Shown one piece after another: positions 1-5,973 of a DNA stretch of 7,759 nucleotides; within the stretch, counting starts at the first letter, position 1, and each line of letters opens with the position of its first letter. Location: the NCBI GenBank assembly GCA_030539415.1, contig JAUNSE010000035.1:3607-11365 (forward strand), in the 5' to 3' direction. Below the pieces are notes generated by a model. The model was not told the origin of the DNA, did no database searches, and was given only the letters and a program-made list of their open reading frames with translations. This DNA is from Desulfovibrionaceae bacterium. Lineage in GTDB: Bacteria; Desulfobacterota; Desulfovibrionia; Desulfovibrionales; Desulfovibrionaceae. Position numbers and translations under genes: made by a program.

Positions 1-1
1 G

Positions 2-619
2 TCATCGCTCCTGGCCCCGCATCTGCACATCTCCCTGCAGCACGCCTCGAGCGCTGTCCTGCGGCGCATGGGCCGCGGCCACTACAGCGCCGCCACCCTG
101 ACCGAGGCGCTCGGCCGCCTGCATGCGGCCTGGCCGGTCATGGGTCTGGGGGCCGACATCCTGGTGGGCTTTCCGGGGGAGACGGCGGCCGATGTGGACA
201 CGCTCTGCCGCTTTGTGGAGGAGACGCCCTTCTCCTATGCCCATGTCTTTCCCTATTCCAGAAGGCCCGGCACTCCTGCCGCGGACTTCCCGGCTCAGCT
301 GCCGCGCGCCGAAAAGCAGGCCAGGGCCGCAGCCGTGCGGGCCGTGGTCGCGCAGAAGGCCGGGGCCTTCAGAATGGCGCAGGCGAAGGAGCCCTGGCTC
401 GACATCGTGCTGGACACGGCCGAGGGCAATGCCGTGCCTGGCCGGGTGCACGGGGTGAGCGCCTGCTACACCCCCTGCTATCTGAAGGCCGGGGAGCTGG
501 CCCTGCTGGACGCGCGGGCCGGGCACAGGGACTACATCCGCGTGCGCCCGACGGGTGTCTGCGAGCGCGGCGTGCTGGTGGAGCTGGCCGGGCAGGCTGA
601 AAGGACCGGACAGGACTGA
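2..619 (+). CDS. mtaB: tRNA (N6-threonylcarbamoyladenosine(37)-C2) methylthiotransferase MtaB, C-terminal part
   Basis: This is a 5'-truncated gene: the reading frame is open from base 2 and stops at TGA 617-619, leaving about 205 residues. What is visible is the second half of a methylthiotransferase radical-SAM core followed by a TRAM-like RNA-binding tail. The segment HLHISLQHASSAVLRRMGR matches the core motif HxxLQxGSxxVLxxM. ADILVGFPGET is the family's conserved glycine-rich strand, and HVFPYSRRPGTPAA is the form typical of MtaB. The last roughly 60 residues fit a TRAM domain. The radical-SAM CxxxCxxC cluster and the N-terminal UPF0004 domain would lie to the left of the window. MtaB converts t6A37 to ms2t6A37 in tRNAs decoding ANN codons, in the cytoplasm. 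MiaB or RimO are the alternatives; the LQHA stretch is a little RimO-like, but the HVFPYSRRPGTPA block favours MtaB. The gene converges on ettA. Confidence 0.85.
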   Translation, partial: SSLLAPHLHISLQHASSAVLRRMGRGHYSAATLTEALGRLHAAWPVMGLGADILVGFPGETAADVDTLCRFVEETPFSYAHVFPYSRRPGTPAADFPAQLPRAEKQARAAAVRAVVAQKAGAFRMAQAKEPWLDIVLDTAEGNAVPGRVHGVSACYTPCYLKAGELALLDARAGHRDYIRVRPTGVCERGVLVELAGQAERTGQD

Positions 620-685
620 CTGGCCGGGCGAGCCGGCTGCGCGAGTGACGCACGGGACTGAAGACGAAGGAAGGCGCATATGCAA

Positions 686-720
686 GGCGGGCCGGAAGAG
701 TCATTCTCTTCCGGCCCGCC
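686..720. terminator. perfect 15-bp hairpin between the convergent mtaB and ettA genes
   Basis: Bases 686-700 are exactly complementary to 706-720, around the 5-base loop TCATT. The stem is GC-rich at its base and has GAAGAG/CTCTTC at the top, so it folds the same on both strands. There is no clear T-tract on either side: TGAACATT follows on the plus strand, and TTGCATATG on the minus strand. It sits 66 bases after the mtaB stop and 68 bases beyond the ettA stop. A bidirectional transcription end or 3'-end-stabilising structure is the natural reading, but it is not a textbook intrinsic terminator. Confidence 0.6.
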
Positions 721-754
721 TGAACATTGCGCGGGGCGAGGCCCGAAAATCATG

Positions 755-780
755 CCTGCCGACCGTAAGGACGGGGCAGG
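755..780 (-). terminator. possible weak ettA terminator hairpin
   Basis: CCTGCC at 755-760 pairs with GGCAGG at 775-780. A short inner pairing, CCG 763-765 with CGG 772-774, leaves a small bulge. Read on the minus strand, the hairpin begins 9 bases after the ettA stop codon and is followed by CATGATTTTCGG, which has a short run of T. It could end ettA transcription alone or together with the stronger 686-720 hairpin. Confidence 0.35.
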
Positions 781-788
781 GCCCGGGC

Positions 789-2477
789 CTAGCGGGTGAA
801 CTTGCGGAACCTGGCCCTGTGCGGGGTCTCGGCCTCCTTGCCCAGGCGCTTTTTCAGATCGGCCTCGTACTCGGTGTAGTTGCCGTCGAAGAAGTCCACC
901 TGGCTGTCGCTCTCGAAGGCCAGAATGTGGGTGGCGATGCGGTCCAGGAACCAGCGGTCGTGGCTGATGACGAGCACCGTGCCGGCGAAGTTCTCCAGGG
1001 CGTCCTCCAGGGCGCGCATGGTGTTGACGTCGATGTCGTTGGTGGGTTCGTCGAGCAGGAGCACGTTGGCGCCGGACTTCAGCATGCGGGCCAGGTGCAG
1101 GCGGTTGCGCTCGCCGCCGGAGAGCACGTCCACCTTCTTCTGCTGATCGGCTCCGCTGAAGTTGAAGCGGTTGCAGTAGGCCCTGGCGTTCACTTCCATG
1201 GCGCCCAGGGCGATGGTGTCGCGGCCCTCGGAGATGAGCTCGTAGACGGTCTTGCCCGGGGTGAGGGAGGCGCGGCCCTGATCCACGTAGGCGAACTTCA
1301 CGGTGTCGCCGATCTGCACGCTGCCGGCGTCCGGCTTCTCCTCGCCCGTCAGCATGCGGAAGAGGGTCGTCTTGCCCGCGCCGTTGGGGCCGATGATGCC
1401 CACGATGGCGCCGGCCGGGATGATGGCCGAGAGATTGTCGATGAGGAGCTTGTCGCCCATGCCCTTGGAGACGTTCTCAAGGGTGATGACCGTCTTGCCC
1501 AGGCGCGGTCCCGGCGGAATGTAGATCTGCAGGTCCTTGGCCCTTCTGGCGGACTCGTGGGAGAGCATGGCCTCGTAGGCGTTGATGCGGGCCTTGCTCT
1601 TGGCGTGGCGGCCCTTGGGGGACATGCGGATCCACTCGAGCTCGTGGGCCAGGGTCTTCTGGCGCTCGGTCTCGGTCTTCTCCTCCAGGGCCAGGCGCTT
1701 CTCCTTCTGCTCGAGCCAGGAGGAGTAGTTGCCCTTCCACGGAATGCCGCGGCCGCGGTCCAGCTCCAGAATCCAGCCGGCCACGTTGTCCAGGAAGTAG
1801 CGGTCATGGGTGACGGCGATGACCGTGCCCGGGAAGGTGTGCAGGTAGTCTTCCAGCCACTGCACGGACTGGGCGTCCAGATGGTTGGTGGGCTCGTCCA
1901 GCAGCAGGATGTCGGGGGCGGTCAGCAGCAGCCGGCACAGGGCCACGCGGCGGCGCTCGCCGCCGGAGATGTCGGCCACGCACATGTCGGCCGGCGGGCA
2001 GCGCAGGGCGTCCATGGCCATGTCCAGGCGGGCGTCCAGATCCCAGATGTTCTTCGCGTCCATCTCCTCCTGGACCTTCGCCTGGCGCTCGATGAGGGCG
2101 TTCATGGCGTCGTCGTCCATGGGCTCGGCGAACTTCGCGTTGATTTCCTCGAATTCCTGCGCGATGGCCTTGAGCTCCGCCACGCCGTCCTCGACGACCT
2201 CGCGCACGGTGCGGGTCTCGCCGGCCAGGGGCTCCTGCTCCAGATAGCCGATGGTGTAGCCCGGAGCCAGCACGGTCTTGCCGTCGAAGGCCTGGTCCAC
2301 GCCCGCCAGAATCTTCAGCAGGCTGGACTTGCCGGCGCCGTTGAGGCCCAGGACGCCGATCTTGGCGCCGTAGAAATAGGAGAGGTTGATGTCCTTGAGG
2401 ACTTCCTTCTGTCCGTGACGCTTGGTCACGCGTATCATTGAGTATATGACCTTGTCCGGCTCGTTCGTGCTGCTCAA
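789..2477 (-). CDS. ettA: energy-dependent translational throttle protein EttA (ABC-F ATPase)
   Basis: EttA is a soluble ABC-F protein that binds the ribosomal E site and gates the first peptide-bond step according to ATP/ADP level. From the TTG at 2477 the product has 562 residues, against 555 for E. coli EttA, and is alignable throughout. Domain 1 has Walker A GLNGAGKS (44-51), signature SGGERRR (171-177), Walker B LLLDEP (191-196) and switch His in THDR (224). An arm insertion lies at about 95-140. The tRNA-interacting linker (about 242-325) holds the EttA-diagnostic GNYSSWLEQK and IPPGPRLG. Domain 2 has GPNGAGKT (363-370), LSGGE (452-456), LLLDEP (473-478) and SHDRWFLDRIATHIL. The frame stays open upstream to an ATG at 2627, but those 50 extra residues resemble no EttA, whereas the TTG start puts KVIYSMIRV opposite the E. 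coli FVYTMHRV. All catalytic residues are present. Confidence 0.95.
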   Translation of the reverse strand: MSSTNEPDKVIYSMIRVTKRHGQKEVLKDINLSYFYGAKIGVLGLNGAGKSSLLKILAGVDQAFDGKTVLAPGYTIGYLEQEPLAGETRTVREVVEDGVAELKAIAQEFEEINAKFAEPMDDDAMNALIERQAKVQEEMDAKNIWDLDARLDMAMDALRCPPADMCVADISGGERRRVALCRLLLTAPDILLLDEPTNHLDAQSVQWLEDYLHTFPGTVIAVTHDRYFLDNVAGWILELDRGRGIPWKGNYSSWLEQKEKRLALEEKTETERQKTLAHELEWIRMSPKGRHAKSKARINAYEAMLSHESARRAKDLQIYIPPGPRLGKTVITLENVSKGMGDKLLIDNLSAIIPAGAIVGIIGPNGAGKTTLFRMLTGEEKPDAGSVQIGDTVKFAYVDQGRASLTPGKTVYELISEGRDTIALGAMEVNARAYCNRFNFSGADQQKKVDVLSGGERNRLHLARMLKSGANVLLLDEPTNDIDVNTMRALEDALENFAGTVLVISHDRWFLDRIATHILAFESDSQVDFFDGNYTEYEADLKKRLGKEAETPHRARFRKFTR

Positions 2478-2481
2478 GATG

Positions 2482-2487
2482 ACCTCT
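2482..2487 (-). promoter_or_regulatory. ribosome binding site deciding the TTG start of ettA
   Basis: On the minus strand AGAGGT lies 4 bases before the TTG codon at 2475-2477, a workable Shine-Dalgarno match and spacing. The upstream in-frame ATG at 2627 adds a non-homologous N-terminal stretch and has no comparable site in the right position. Confidence 0.55.
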
Positions 2488-2543
2488 AAGTTGACGTTTG
2501 ATGGTTGAAGCGCATGCTCTGAAATGCTTTCCTGAAGACTGGG

Positions 2544-2583
2544 GGAGGGGAGGACGGGCGTGACGGCCCGCCGGCCCCCCTCC
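2544..2583 (-). other. GC-rich hairpin in the ettA 5' leader
   Basis: The core CGGGC (2555-2559) pairs with GCCCG (2566-2570) around a 6-base loop. GGAGGGG (2544-2550) can pair with CCCCTCC (2577-2583) outside an imperfect internal loop. The structure lies about 70 bases upstream of the ettA start and 95 bases downstream of the AraC-gene stop. No T-run follows on the minus strand (AGTCTTCAGG), so it is not a clear terminator. It could be a leader fold, or could limit read-through from the regulator gene. Confidence 0.35.
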
Positions 2584-2598
2584 TTCGACTGCAACAGC

Positions 2599-2627
2599 GT
2601 GTAGCAGATAAGCGCAGTGCTTGCCAA
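2599..2627 (-). promoter_or_regulatory. candidate sigma70-type promoter for ettA
   Basis: Read on the minus strand, TTGGCA (2622-2627) is five of six matches to the -35 consensus. After 17 bases comes CTACAC (2599-2604), a poor -10 element; shifting one base gives TACACG. It lies in the 200-base gap between the regulator gene and ettA and would give a leader of about 115 bases that includes the GC hairpin. The -10 match is weak, so this is only a candidate. Confidence 0.25.
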
Positions 2628-2677
2628 GACCTTGCGGTCCCGGATGCCCGGCAGGCGCGGTCGGGCGGAGGGTCAGA

Positions 2678-3583
2678 TCAGACAGCCAGCGCCCGGCGGC
2701 GGGCCATGTCCCTGAGCGGCGGCTCGCCGAAATGGCGCTTGTACTCCCTGTTGAACTGGGTGACGCTCTCGTAGCCCACGGTCAGGGCGGCGGAGGAGGC
2801 CCGCTCGTTCTCCTGCAGCATGAGGCGCTGGGCCTCGAACAGGCGCAGCTGCTTCTGGTACTGCAGGGGCGAGAGGCCGGTGAGCCGCTTGAAGTTGCGG
2901 TGCAGGCTGGCCGCGGACATGCAGACCTCGCGGGCCAGCTCGTCCACGCGCATGGGCGCGCGGAAGTTCTCCCGTATCCAGCTCACGGCCCGGGCGACCT
3001 GGCTGTTCTGCGTGCCGGGCGTGTGCAGGAAGCGCAGCGTGCGCCCGTGCGGTCCCGCGAGCAGCAGATAGTGCAGCTCGCGCAGCATGAGCGGCGCGCG
3101 GAAGGGAATCTGCCCGGGCCTGCCGCTCAGCTCCACCAGGCGCAGGAAGGTCTCCAGAATGTCCGCGTCCGCGTCGGCCACGGAGACGCTGCCCGGCAGC
3201 GGGCCGTCCGGGACCGGCCCCATCTCCATGGCCAGGGAGGAAAGGGTCTGCCTGTCCAGATAGAGATAGAGGAAGAGAAAGGGCTCCTCGGGCGAGGCGC
3301 CGTCGACCCAGGAGGAGATGGGCATGTCCACGCCGGCCACGACGGTCTGATTGGCTGAGTAGACAAATTCGGCCCCGCTCATCACGGAGTGCTTGACGCC
3401 GCGCACCACAAGGCCGGTCAGCGGCCGCTCGAAGCAGTTCTCGGATGCGGTCGCGTCCTCGCGGCGCACCAGATTGAGCCCCTCGATGGCGGTCGGAAAA
3501 ATGCCGGGATGGTCCATGCGCTCGAGGAGCAGGTCGCAGAGCTCCTGATTGAGGCGCGCGATTCTGTGCTGGCTGTCTTCCAT
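2678..3583 (-). CDS. AraC-family transcriptional regulator with YqhC-like N-terminal domain
   Basis: A 301-residue cytoplasmic DNA-binding regulator. Residues about 20-175 fit the AraC_N family (PF06719), the N-terminal domain of E. coli YqhC: the spaced pattern CFERPLTGLVVRGVKHSVMSGAEFVYSAN followed by a DMPISSWV block and the FLFLYLYLD strand. The C-terminal AraC/XylS domain (about 195-295) has a first helix-turn-helix at VDELAREVCMSAASLHRNFKRLTG (213-236) and a second at ASSAALTVGYESVTQFNREYKRHFG (262-286). Cysteines occur at 16, 50 and 221. The ATG at 3583 is preceded on its strand by AGGGTG with 7 bases of spacing. It is divergent from the cupin gene across 478 bases and codirectional with ettA, 200 bases apart. 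By analogy with YqhC, an aldehyde-responsive activator, it probably controls the cupin and dehydrogenase. The DNA-binding role is sure; ligand and targets are inference. Confidence 0.88.
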   Translation of the reverse strand: MEDSQHRIARLNQELCDLLLERMDHPGIFPTAIEGLNLVRREDATASENCFERPLTGLVVRGVKHSVMSGAEFVYSANQTVVAGVDMPISSWVDGASPEEPFLFLYLYLDRQTLSSLAMEMGPVPDGPLPGSVSVADADADILETFLRLVELSGRPGQIPFRAPLMLRELHYLLLAGPHGRTLRFLHTPGTQNSQVARAVSWIRENFRAPMRVDELAREVCMSAASLHRNFKRLTGLSPLQYQKQLRLFEAQRLMLQENERASSAALTVGYESVTQFNREYKRHFGEPPLRDMARRRALAV

Positions 3584-4061
3584 GACGCTTCACCCTGATG
3601 TCGATTGAATTTGAGGAACAGGCAAGTTTTTCTGAACGGAGTCCGGCTGCGCCCTGTGAAATTCCGCAGGACGGGCGGACAGCTGGTGTTCCGGTGGAAT
3701 GCCTGATGTCGGATCTGTTGTATTTGGGCAAGTCGGCCGTGTCAAGCGGAAGGCGATCGCAGGAGAGGGAATGCCCGAAGGTGTCCGGCCGGTCTGGCCA
3801 AAACCGTCAGGTGCGGCCGGCTTTCTGCCGGGCGGGCAGACCCTGCGCGCGGTTCCAGGCCCCCGGGCGCGGCGGACGGCTGGTCCGCCGGATGAATGGC
3901 GGGGCGAATGCGGCAGGTTCCGCGGGCGCCGCATGCGGCCCTGAACGCAGCCGGCAGGCAGTGTGTGAGAATCGGGCAACAAGATGCAAGTTCTGTCTCT
4001 GTCGCGGTCTGCCGGCAGCAGGTATTCTGCCACCATCAGCTTCACATAAAGGAGGACTTCC
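3584..4061. promoter_or_regulatory. long divergent control region between the AraC-type regulator and the cupin gene
   Basis: This 478-base stretch has no convincing gene: the open frames in it are low-complexity Arg/Pro/Gly translations without family resemblance. It must carry promoters for both flanking genes. Visible structure includes a repeated GGAATGCCYGA at 3696-3706 and 3768-3778, exactly 72 bases apart. Inverted repeats are TCTGCC/GGCAGA at 3824-3840, an 8-bp stem with a 5-base loop at 3870-3890, and the 10-base palindrome CTGCCGGCAG at 4009-4018. TATTCT at 4023-4028 could be a -10 element for the cupin gene, but I see no good -35. The cupin ribosome site is GGAGGA at 4051-4056. AraC-type operators are degenerate and I cannot assign one. 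Confidence 0.5.
3870..3890. repeat. 8-bp inverted repeat in the divergent control region
   Basis: CGGCGGAC at 3870-3877 is exactly complementary to GTCCGCCG at 3883-3890, around the loop GGCTG. No T-tract follows on either strand. It may be a hairpin in a long cupin leader transcript or a dyad protein site; the sequence does not decide. Confidence 0.4.
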
Positions 4062-4559
4062 ATGAAATATGACAAATTCTTGGGTTTCGGTCTCGCCCTC
4101 GCTCTCATGTGCCCGTCCCTTCCCGGCATATCCTTTGCCGCAGAAACGGGCAAGTCGCAGACCATTGTCCGCTGCGGCGAGCAGCCGTCGGTGCAGGGGT
4201 CGGAGAAGTTCTTCACCGGCAGGGCGCGCATCACGCCGCTCTATCCGGCCGCGAACGGCATGCGCTCGAGCGGGGGCAGCGTCACCTTCGAGCCCGGCGC
4301 CCGCTCCAACTGGCATGTCCATCCGGTGGGCCAGGTGCTCATCGTCACCGACGGCGTCGGCCGCACCCAGGAATGGGGCGGCCCGGTGCGCGAAATCCGC
4401 GCCGGCGACGTGATCATCTGCCCTGCGGGCGTGAAGCACTGGCACGGCGCCTCGCCGGCCACCGCCATGACCCACATCTCCGTCTGCGAGGAGAACGAGC
4501 CCGGCAGGGTGGTGGACTGGATGGAGGCCGTGACCGACGAGCAGTACGCCGGAAAGTAG
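4062..4559 (+). CDS. exported single-domain cupin, hydroxynitrile-lyase (GtHNL) type
   Basis: A 165-residue protein with ATG at 4062 behind a strong GGAGGA site 5 bases upstream. Residues 1-26 look like a Sec signal peptide (charged MKYDK, hydrophobic stretch, Ser-Phe-Ala before the cut), so the mature protein should be periplasmic. The rest is one small cupin barrel. Motif 1 has HVHPVGQ giving metal ligands His85, His87 and Gln91, and motif 2 has PAGVKHWHG with ligand His126. The His-x-His-x3-Gln/His set, TFEPGAR, KHWHGASP.TAMTH and the ending VDWMEAVTDEQY match recalled sequences of the Mn-dependent cupin hydroxynitrile lyase from Granulicella. That enzyme cleaves or forms cyanohydrins in vitro; its natural substrate is unknown. 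A C-C or C-N lyase on carbonyl adducts is possible here. It is probably regulated by the divergent AraC-type gene. The fold and metal site are firm; the reaction is inference. Confidence 0.85.
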   Translation: MKYDKFLGFGLALALMCPSLPGISFAAETGKSQTIVRCGEQPSVQGSEKFFTGRARITPLYPAANGMRSSGGSVTFEPGARSNWHVHPVGQVLIVTDGVGRTQEWGGPVREIRAGDVIICPAGVKHWHGASPATAMTHISVCEENEPGRVVDWMEAVTDEQYAGK

Positions 4560-4727
4560 AATCCAGGGACCGGTCTGGTCGAAGCCGGCAGGATCCCACC
4601 CGCCCCTGCTGACGAAGAGGCGCGTGCTGGGCTCCGGGCGCTATGCCATGAGACCGAGCTTGCCGGCGTGACCATTCAGGGCGACCGCTACCCGGCCGAG
4701 CAGCAGCGCCAGATTCAGAGAAGCTAG
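4560..4727 (+). pseudogene. probable C-terminal remnant of an aldo/keto reductase gene
   Basis: Directly after the cupin TAG, in the same frame, the sequence stays open for 55 codons to TAG 4725-4727 but has no ATG. The last 40 or so codons look like real protein: DEEARAGLRAL (from 4611), then ETELAGVTIQGDRYPAEQQ, ending QIQRS. Third positions from 4650 to 4724 are almost all G or C, as in true genes here. The pattern (acidic helix, then G-x-RYP-E and a short tail) resembles the C-terminal end of aldo/keto reductases of the COG0667 type, where the final helix is followed by a conserved G.RYPE-like segment. The catalytic barrel is absent, so if the call is right almost the whole gene was deleted. 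The codons from 4560 to about 4607 look less coding-like and may mark the junction. Family assignment is from memory of tail patterns and is tentative. Confidence 0.45.
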
Positions 4728-4754
4728 ACCGGAGCGGCCGGCGCGGATGCCGCC

Positions 4755-4782
4755 GGTGCCGGCGGGGAAAGCCTCCGGCACC
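4755..4782. repeat. hairpin after the aldo/keto reductase remnant
   Basis: GGTGCCGG (4755-4762) is exactly complementary to CCGGCACC (4775-4782). Two more pairs form after one C/T mismatch, leaving the loop GGAAAG. It lacks a following T-tract. It may be the surviving end-of-transcript hairpin of the lost gene, or separate cupin and dehydrogenase messages. Confidence 0.4.
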
Positions 4783-4811
4783 TGCCGCGGTCCGGCCGGC
4801 CTGACAGAAGC

Positions 4812-4861
4812 TCCGCCGGGCGTGTCCGGGTGACAGAGACATCCCGGCCGCACCCGGCGGA
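4812..4861 (+). promoter_or_regulatory. nested hairpin just upstream of the dehydrogenase ribosome site
   Basis: TCCGCCGGG (4812-4820) pairs perfectly with CCCGGCGGA (4853-4861). Inside it CCGGG (4826-4830) pairs with CCCGG (4843-4847), separated from the outer stem by 5-base internal loops on each side. The apical loop is the 12 bases 4831-4842. The structure ends 10 bases before the AGGAG site (4872-4876). It could be a leader fold affecting translation or termination, or a large dyad operator; there is no T-run. Confidence 0.45.
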
Positions 4862-4884
4862 CGCGATGAACAGGAGATGAGACA

Positions 4885-5931
4885 GTGAAGGAAGAGATGA
4901 TGCGGGCCGCCGTGCTGGCCGGTCCGAAACAGATTGAAATCAGAGAGGTGCCGGCCCCGCGGGCCGGAGACGGGCAGCTGAAGATACGCGTCGCCGCCTG
5001 CGGCGTGTGCGGCAGCGACATACACATGTGGAAGGCAGGCAAGGGCTGGAATCCGGATCAGACCACCGAGTTCCACATGGGCCACGAATTCTGCGGCGTG
5101 GTGACCGACGACTGCGCCGGCTTTGCGGCCGGCGAGCGGGTGACCTTCTGGGCCAACCTCTACTGCGGAAAGTGCGACATGTGCCGCGCGGGCCGCGAGC
5201 ACCTCTGCCGCGAGGTGCACGGCACAAACTACATAGGCTTTGTCTGCAACGGCGGCTATGCCGAATACTTTGCAGGCCCTGCCGGCAACGCCTACAGGCT
5301 GCCGGACACGGTGTCCGATGTGGCGGCCGGCCTGATAGACCCGCTCATGGTGGCCTATCACGCCGTGAAGCAGTCCCGCATGCGCCTGCACGACAGGGTG
5401 CTGATCGTGGGATCCGGCATCATCGCCCAGCTGGCCGGAGGCCTTGCGAAGCGGGCCGGCGCCTCGCTGCTCGCCATGTCGAAAATCGACGAGCGGCAGA
5501 CCGGAAAGGCGCGCGAGATCGGCGACTTCGACCTGTACTTCGACGGAAACGACCCCGAGCGCGCGGCGAAGATGCAGGAGGCCTCGCACGGCGGCTTTGA
5601 CGTGGTCATAGAGGCTGTCGGCGCGGCCGAGTCGCTGTCGGCCTGCCTCGACGGCGTGAAGCCCGGCGGCGAGATCGTCATGATAGGCAATTCCATGACC
5701 CCGGCCATACCCTTCGAGATGAACAGGGCCGTCCTGAACGAGGTGCGCCTCACCGGCAGCGTCTCCTGCACCAGGGAGGAATTCTCCGAAACCATCGACC
5801 TCATAGGCTCGGGCTTCATCGATGTGGAGAAGTACGTGACCGGCGTCCTGCCTCTGGACAGCCTGCAGCAGGCCTTCGAGGATCAGATTTCGCCCGAGGG
5901 GCATGTGCTGAAGACGGTCATCAGGCCGTAG
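4885..5931 (+). CDS. zinc-dependent medium-chain alcohol/polyol dehydrogenase (COG1063, threonine/sorbitol dehydrogenase-like)
   Basis: A 348-residue cytoplasmic oxidoreductase that should interconvert an alcohol or polyol with its carbonyl using NAD(P). The catalytic zinc region shows GVCGSD (Cys42) and GHEF (His67, Glu68). A structural zinc loop has Cys94, 97, 100 and 108. The cofactor fold has VLIVGSGIIAQ (173-182). Lys200 follows the second strand where NAD enzymes usually keep an acidic residue, hinting at NADPH. The usual Glu-Pro after the catalytic domain is Asp152-Pro. GTG at 4885 has AGGAG 8 bases upstream; ATG at 4900 is an alternative, with AGGAAG 5 bases before it, and would begin MRAAVLAGPK as many relatives do. 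It lies 325 bases after the cupin and may be in one transcript with it. Substrate is unknown; aldehyde reduction fits the YqhC-type regulator nearby. Confidence 0.92.
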   Translation: MKEEMMRAAVLAGPKQIEIREVPAPRAGDGQLKIRVAACGVCGSDIHMWKAGKGWNPDQTTEFHMGHEFCGVVTDDCAGFAAGERVTFWANLYCGKCDMCRAGREHLCREVHGTNYIGFVCNGGYAEYFAGPAGNAYRLPDTVSDVAAGLIDPLMVAYHAVKQSRMRLHDRVLIVGSGIIAQLAGGLAKRAGASLLAMSKIDERQTGKAREIGDFDLYFDGNDPERAAKMQEASHGGFDVVIEAVGAAESLSACLDGVKPGGEIVMIGNSMTPAIPFEMNRAVLNEVRLTGSVSCTREEFSETIDLIGSGFIDVEKYVTGVLPLDSLQQAFEDQISPEGHVLKTVIRP

Positions 5932-5973
5932 CCGGATGACCCGACGGCCGCTGTCGGCTGCAAGCCGCTGGCT

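Noticed and set aside
555..2441. 628-codon open frame on the plus strand opposite ettA
   Set aside because: It is antisense to a full-length, well-conserved ettA; its Val/Gly/His/Gln-rich translation is the usual mirror of a GC-rich gene.
2673..3731. 352-codon minus-strand frame overlapping the AraC-type gene
   Set aside because: It is a shifted frame of the regulator, Arg/Pro/Ala-rich, and lacks the helix-turn-helix motifs seen in the 2678-3583 frame.
3598..4065. Small plus-strand gene in the regulator-cupin gap
   Set aside because: The translation is low-complexity, Arg/Gly/Cys-rich, without family resemblance; strong hairpins and control signals explain the region better.
4062..4115. Lipoprotein signal on the cupin (Cys17 after Ala-Leu-Met)
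   Set aside because: Met before the cysteine does not fit a lipobox, and a normal signal-peptidase I site follows at Ala26.
4557..4727. Pyrrolysine read-through of the cupin TAG into the 55-codon in-frame extension
   Set aside because: The cupin ends at VTDEQY plus a few residues, as in its homologues, so the TAG is at the natural end; the extension is better read as a gene relic. No pylS or pylT is visible here.
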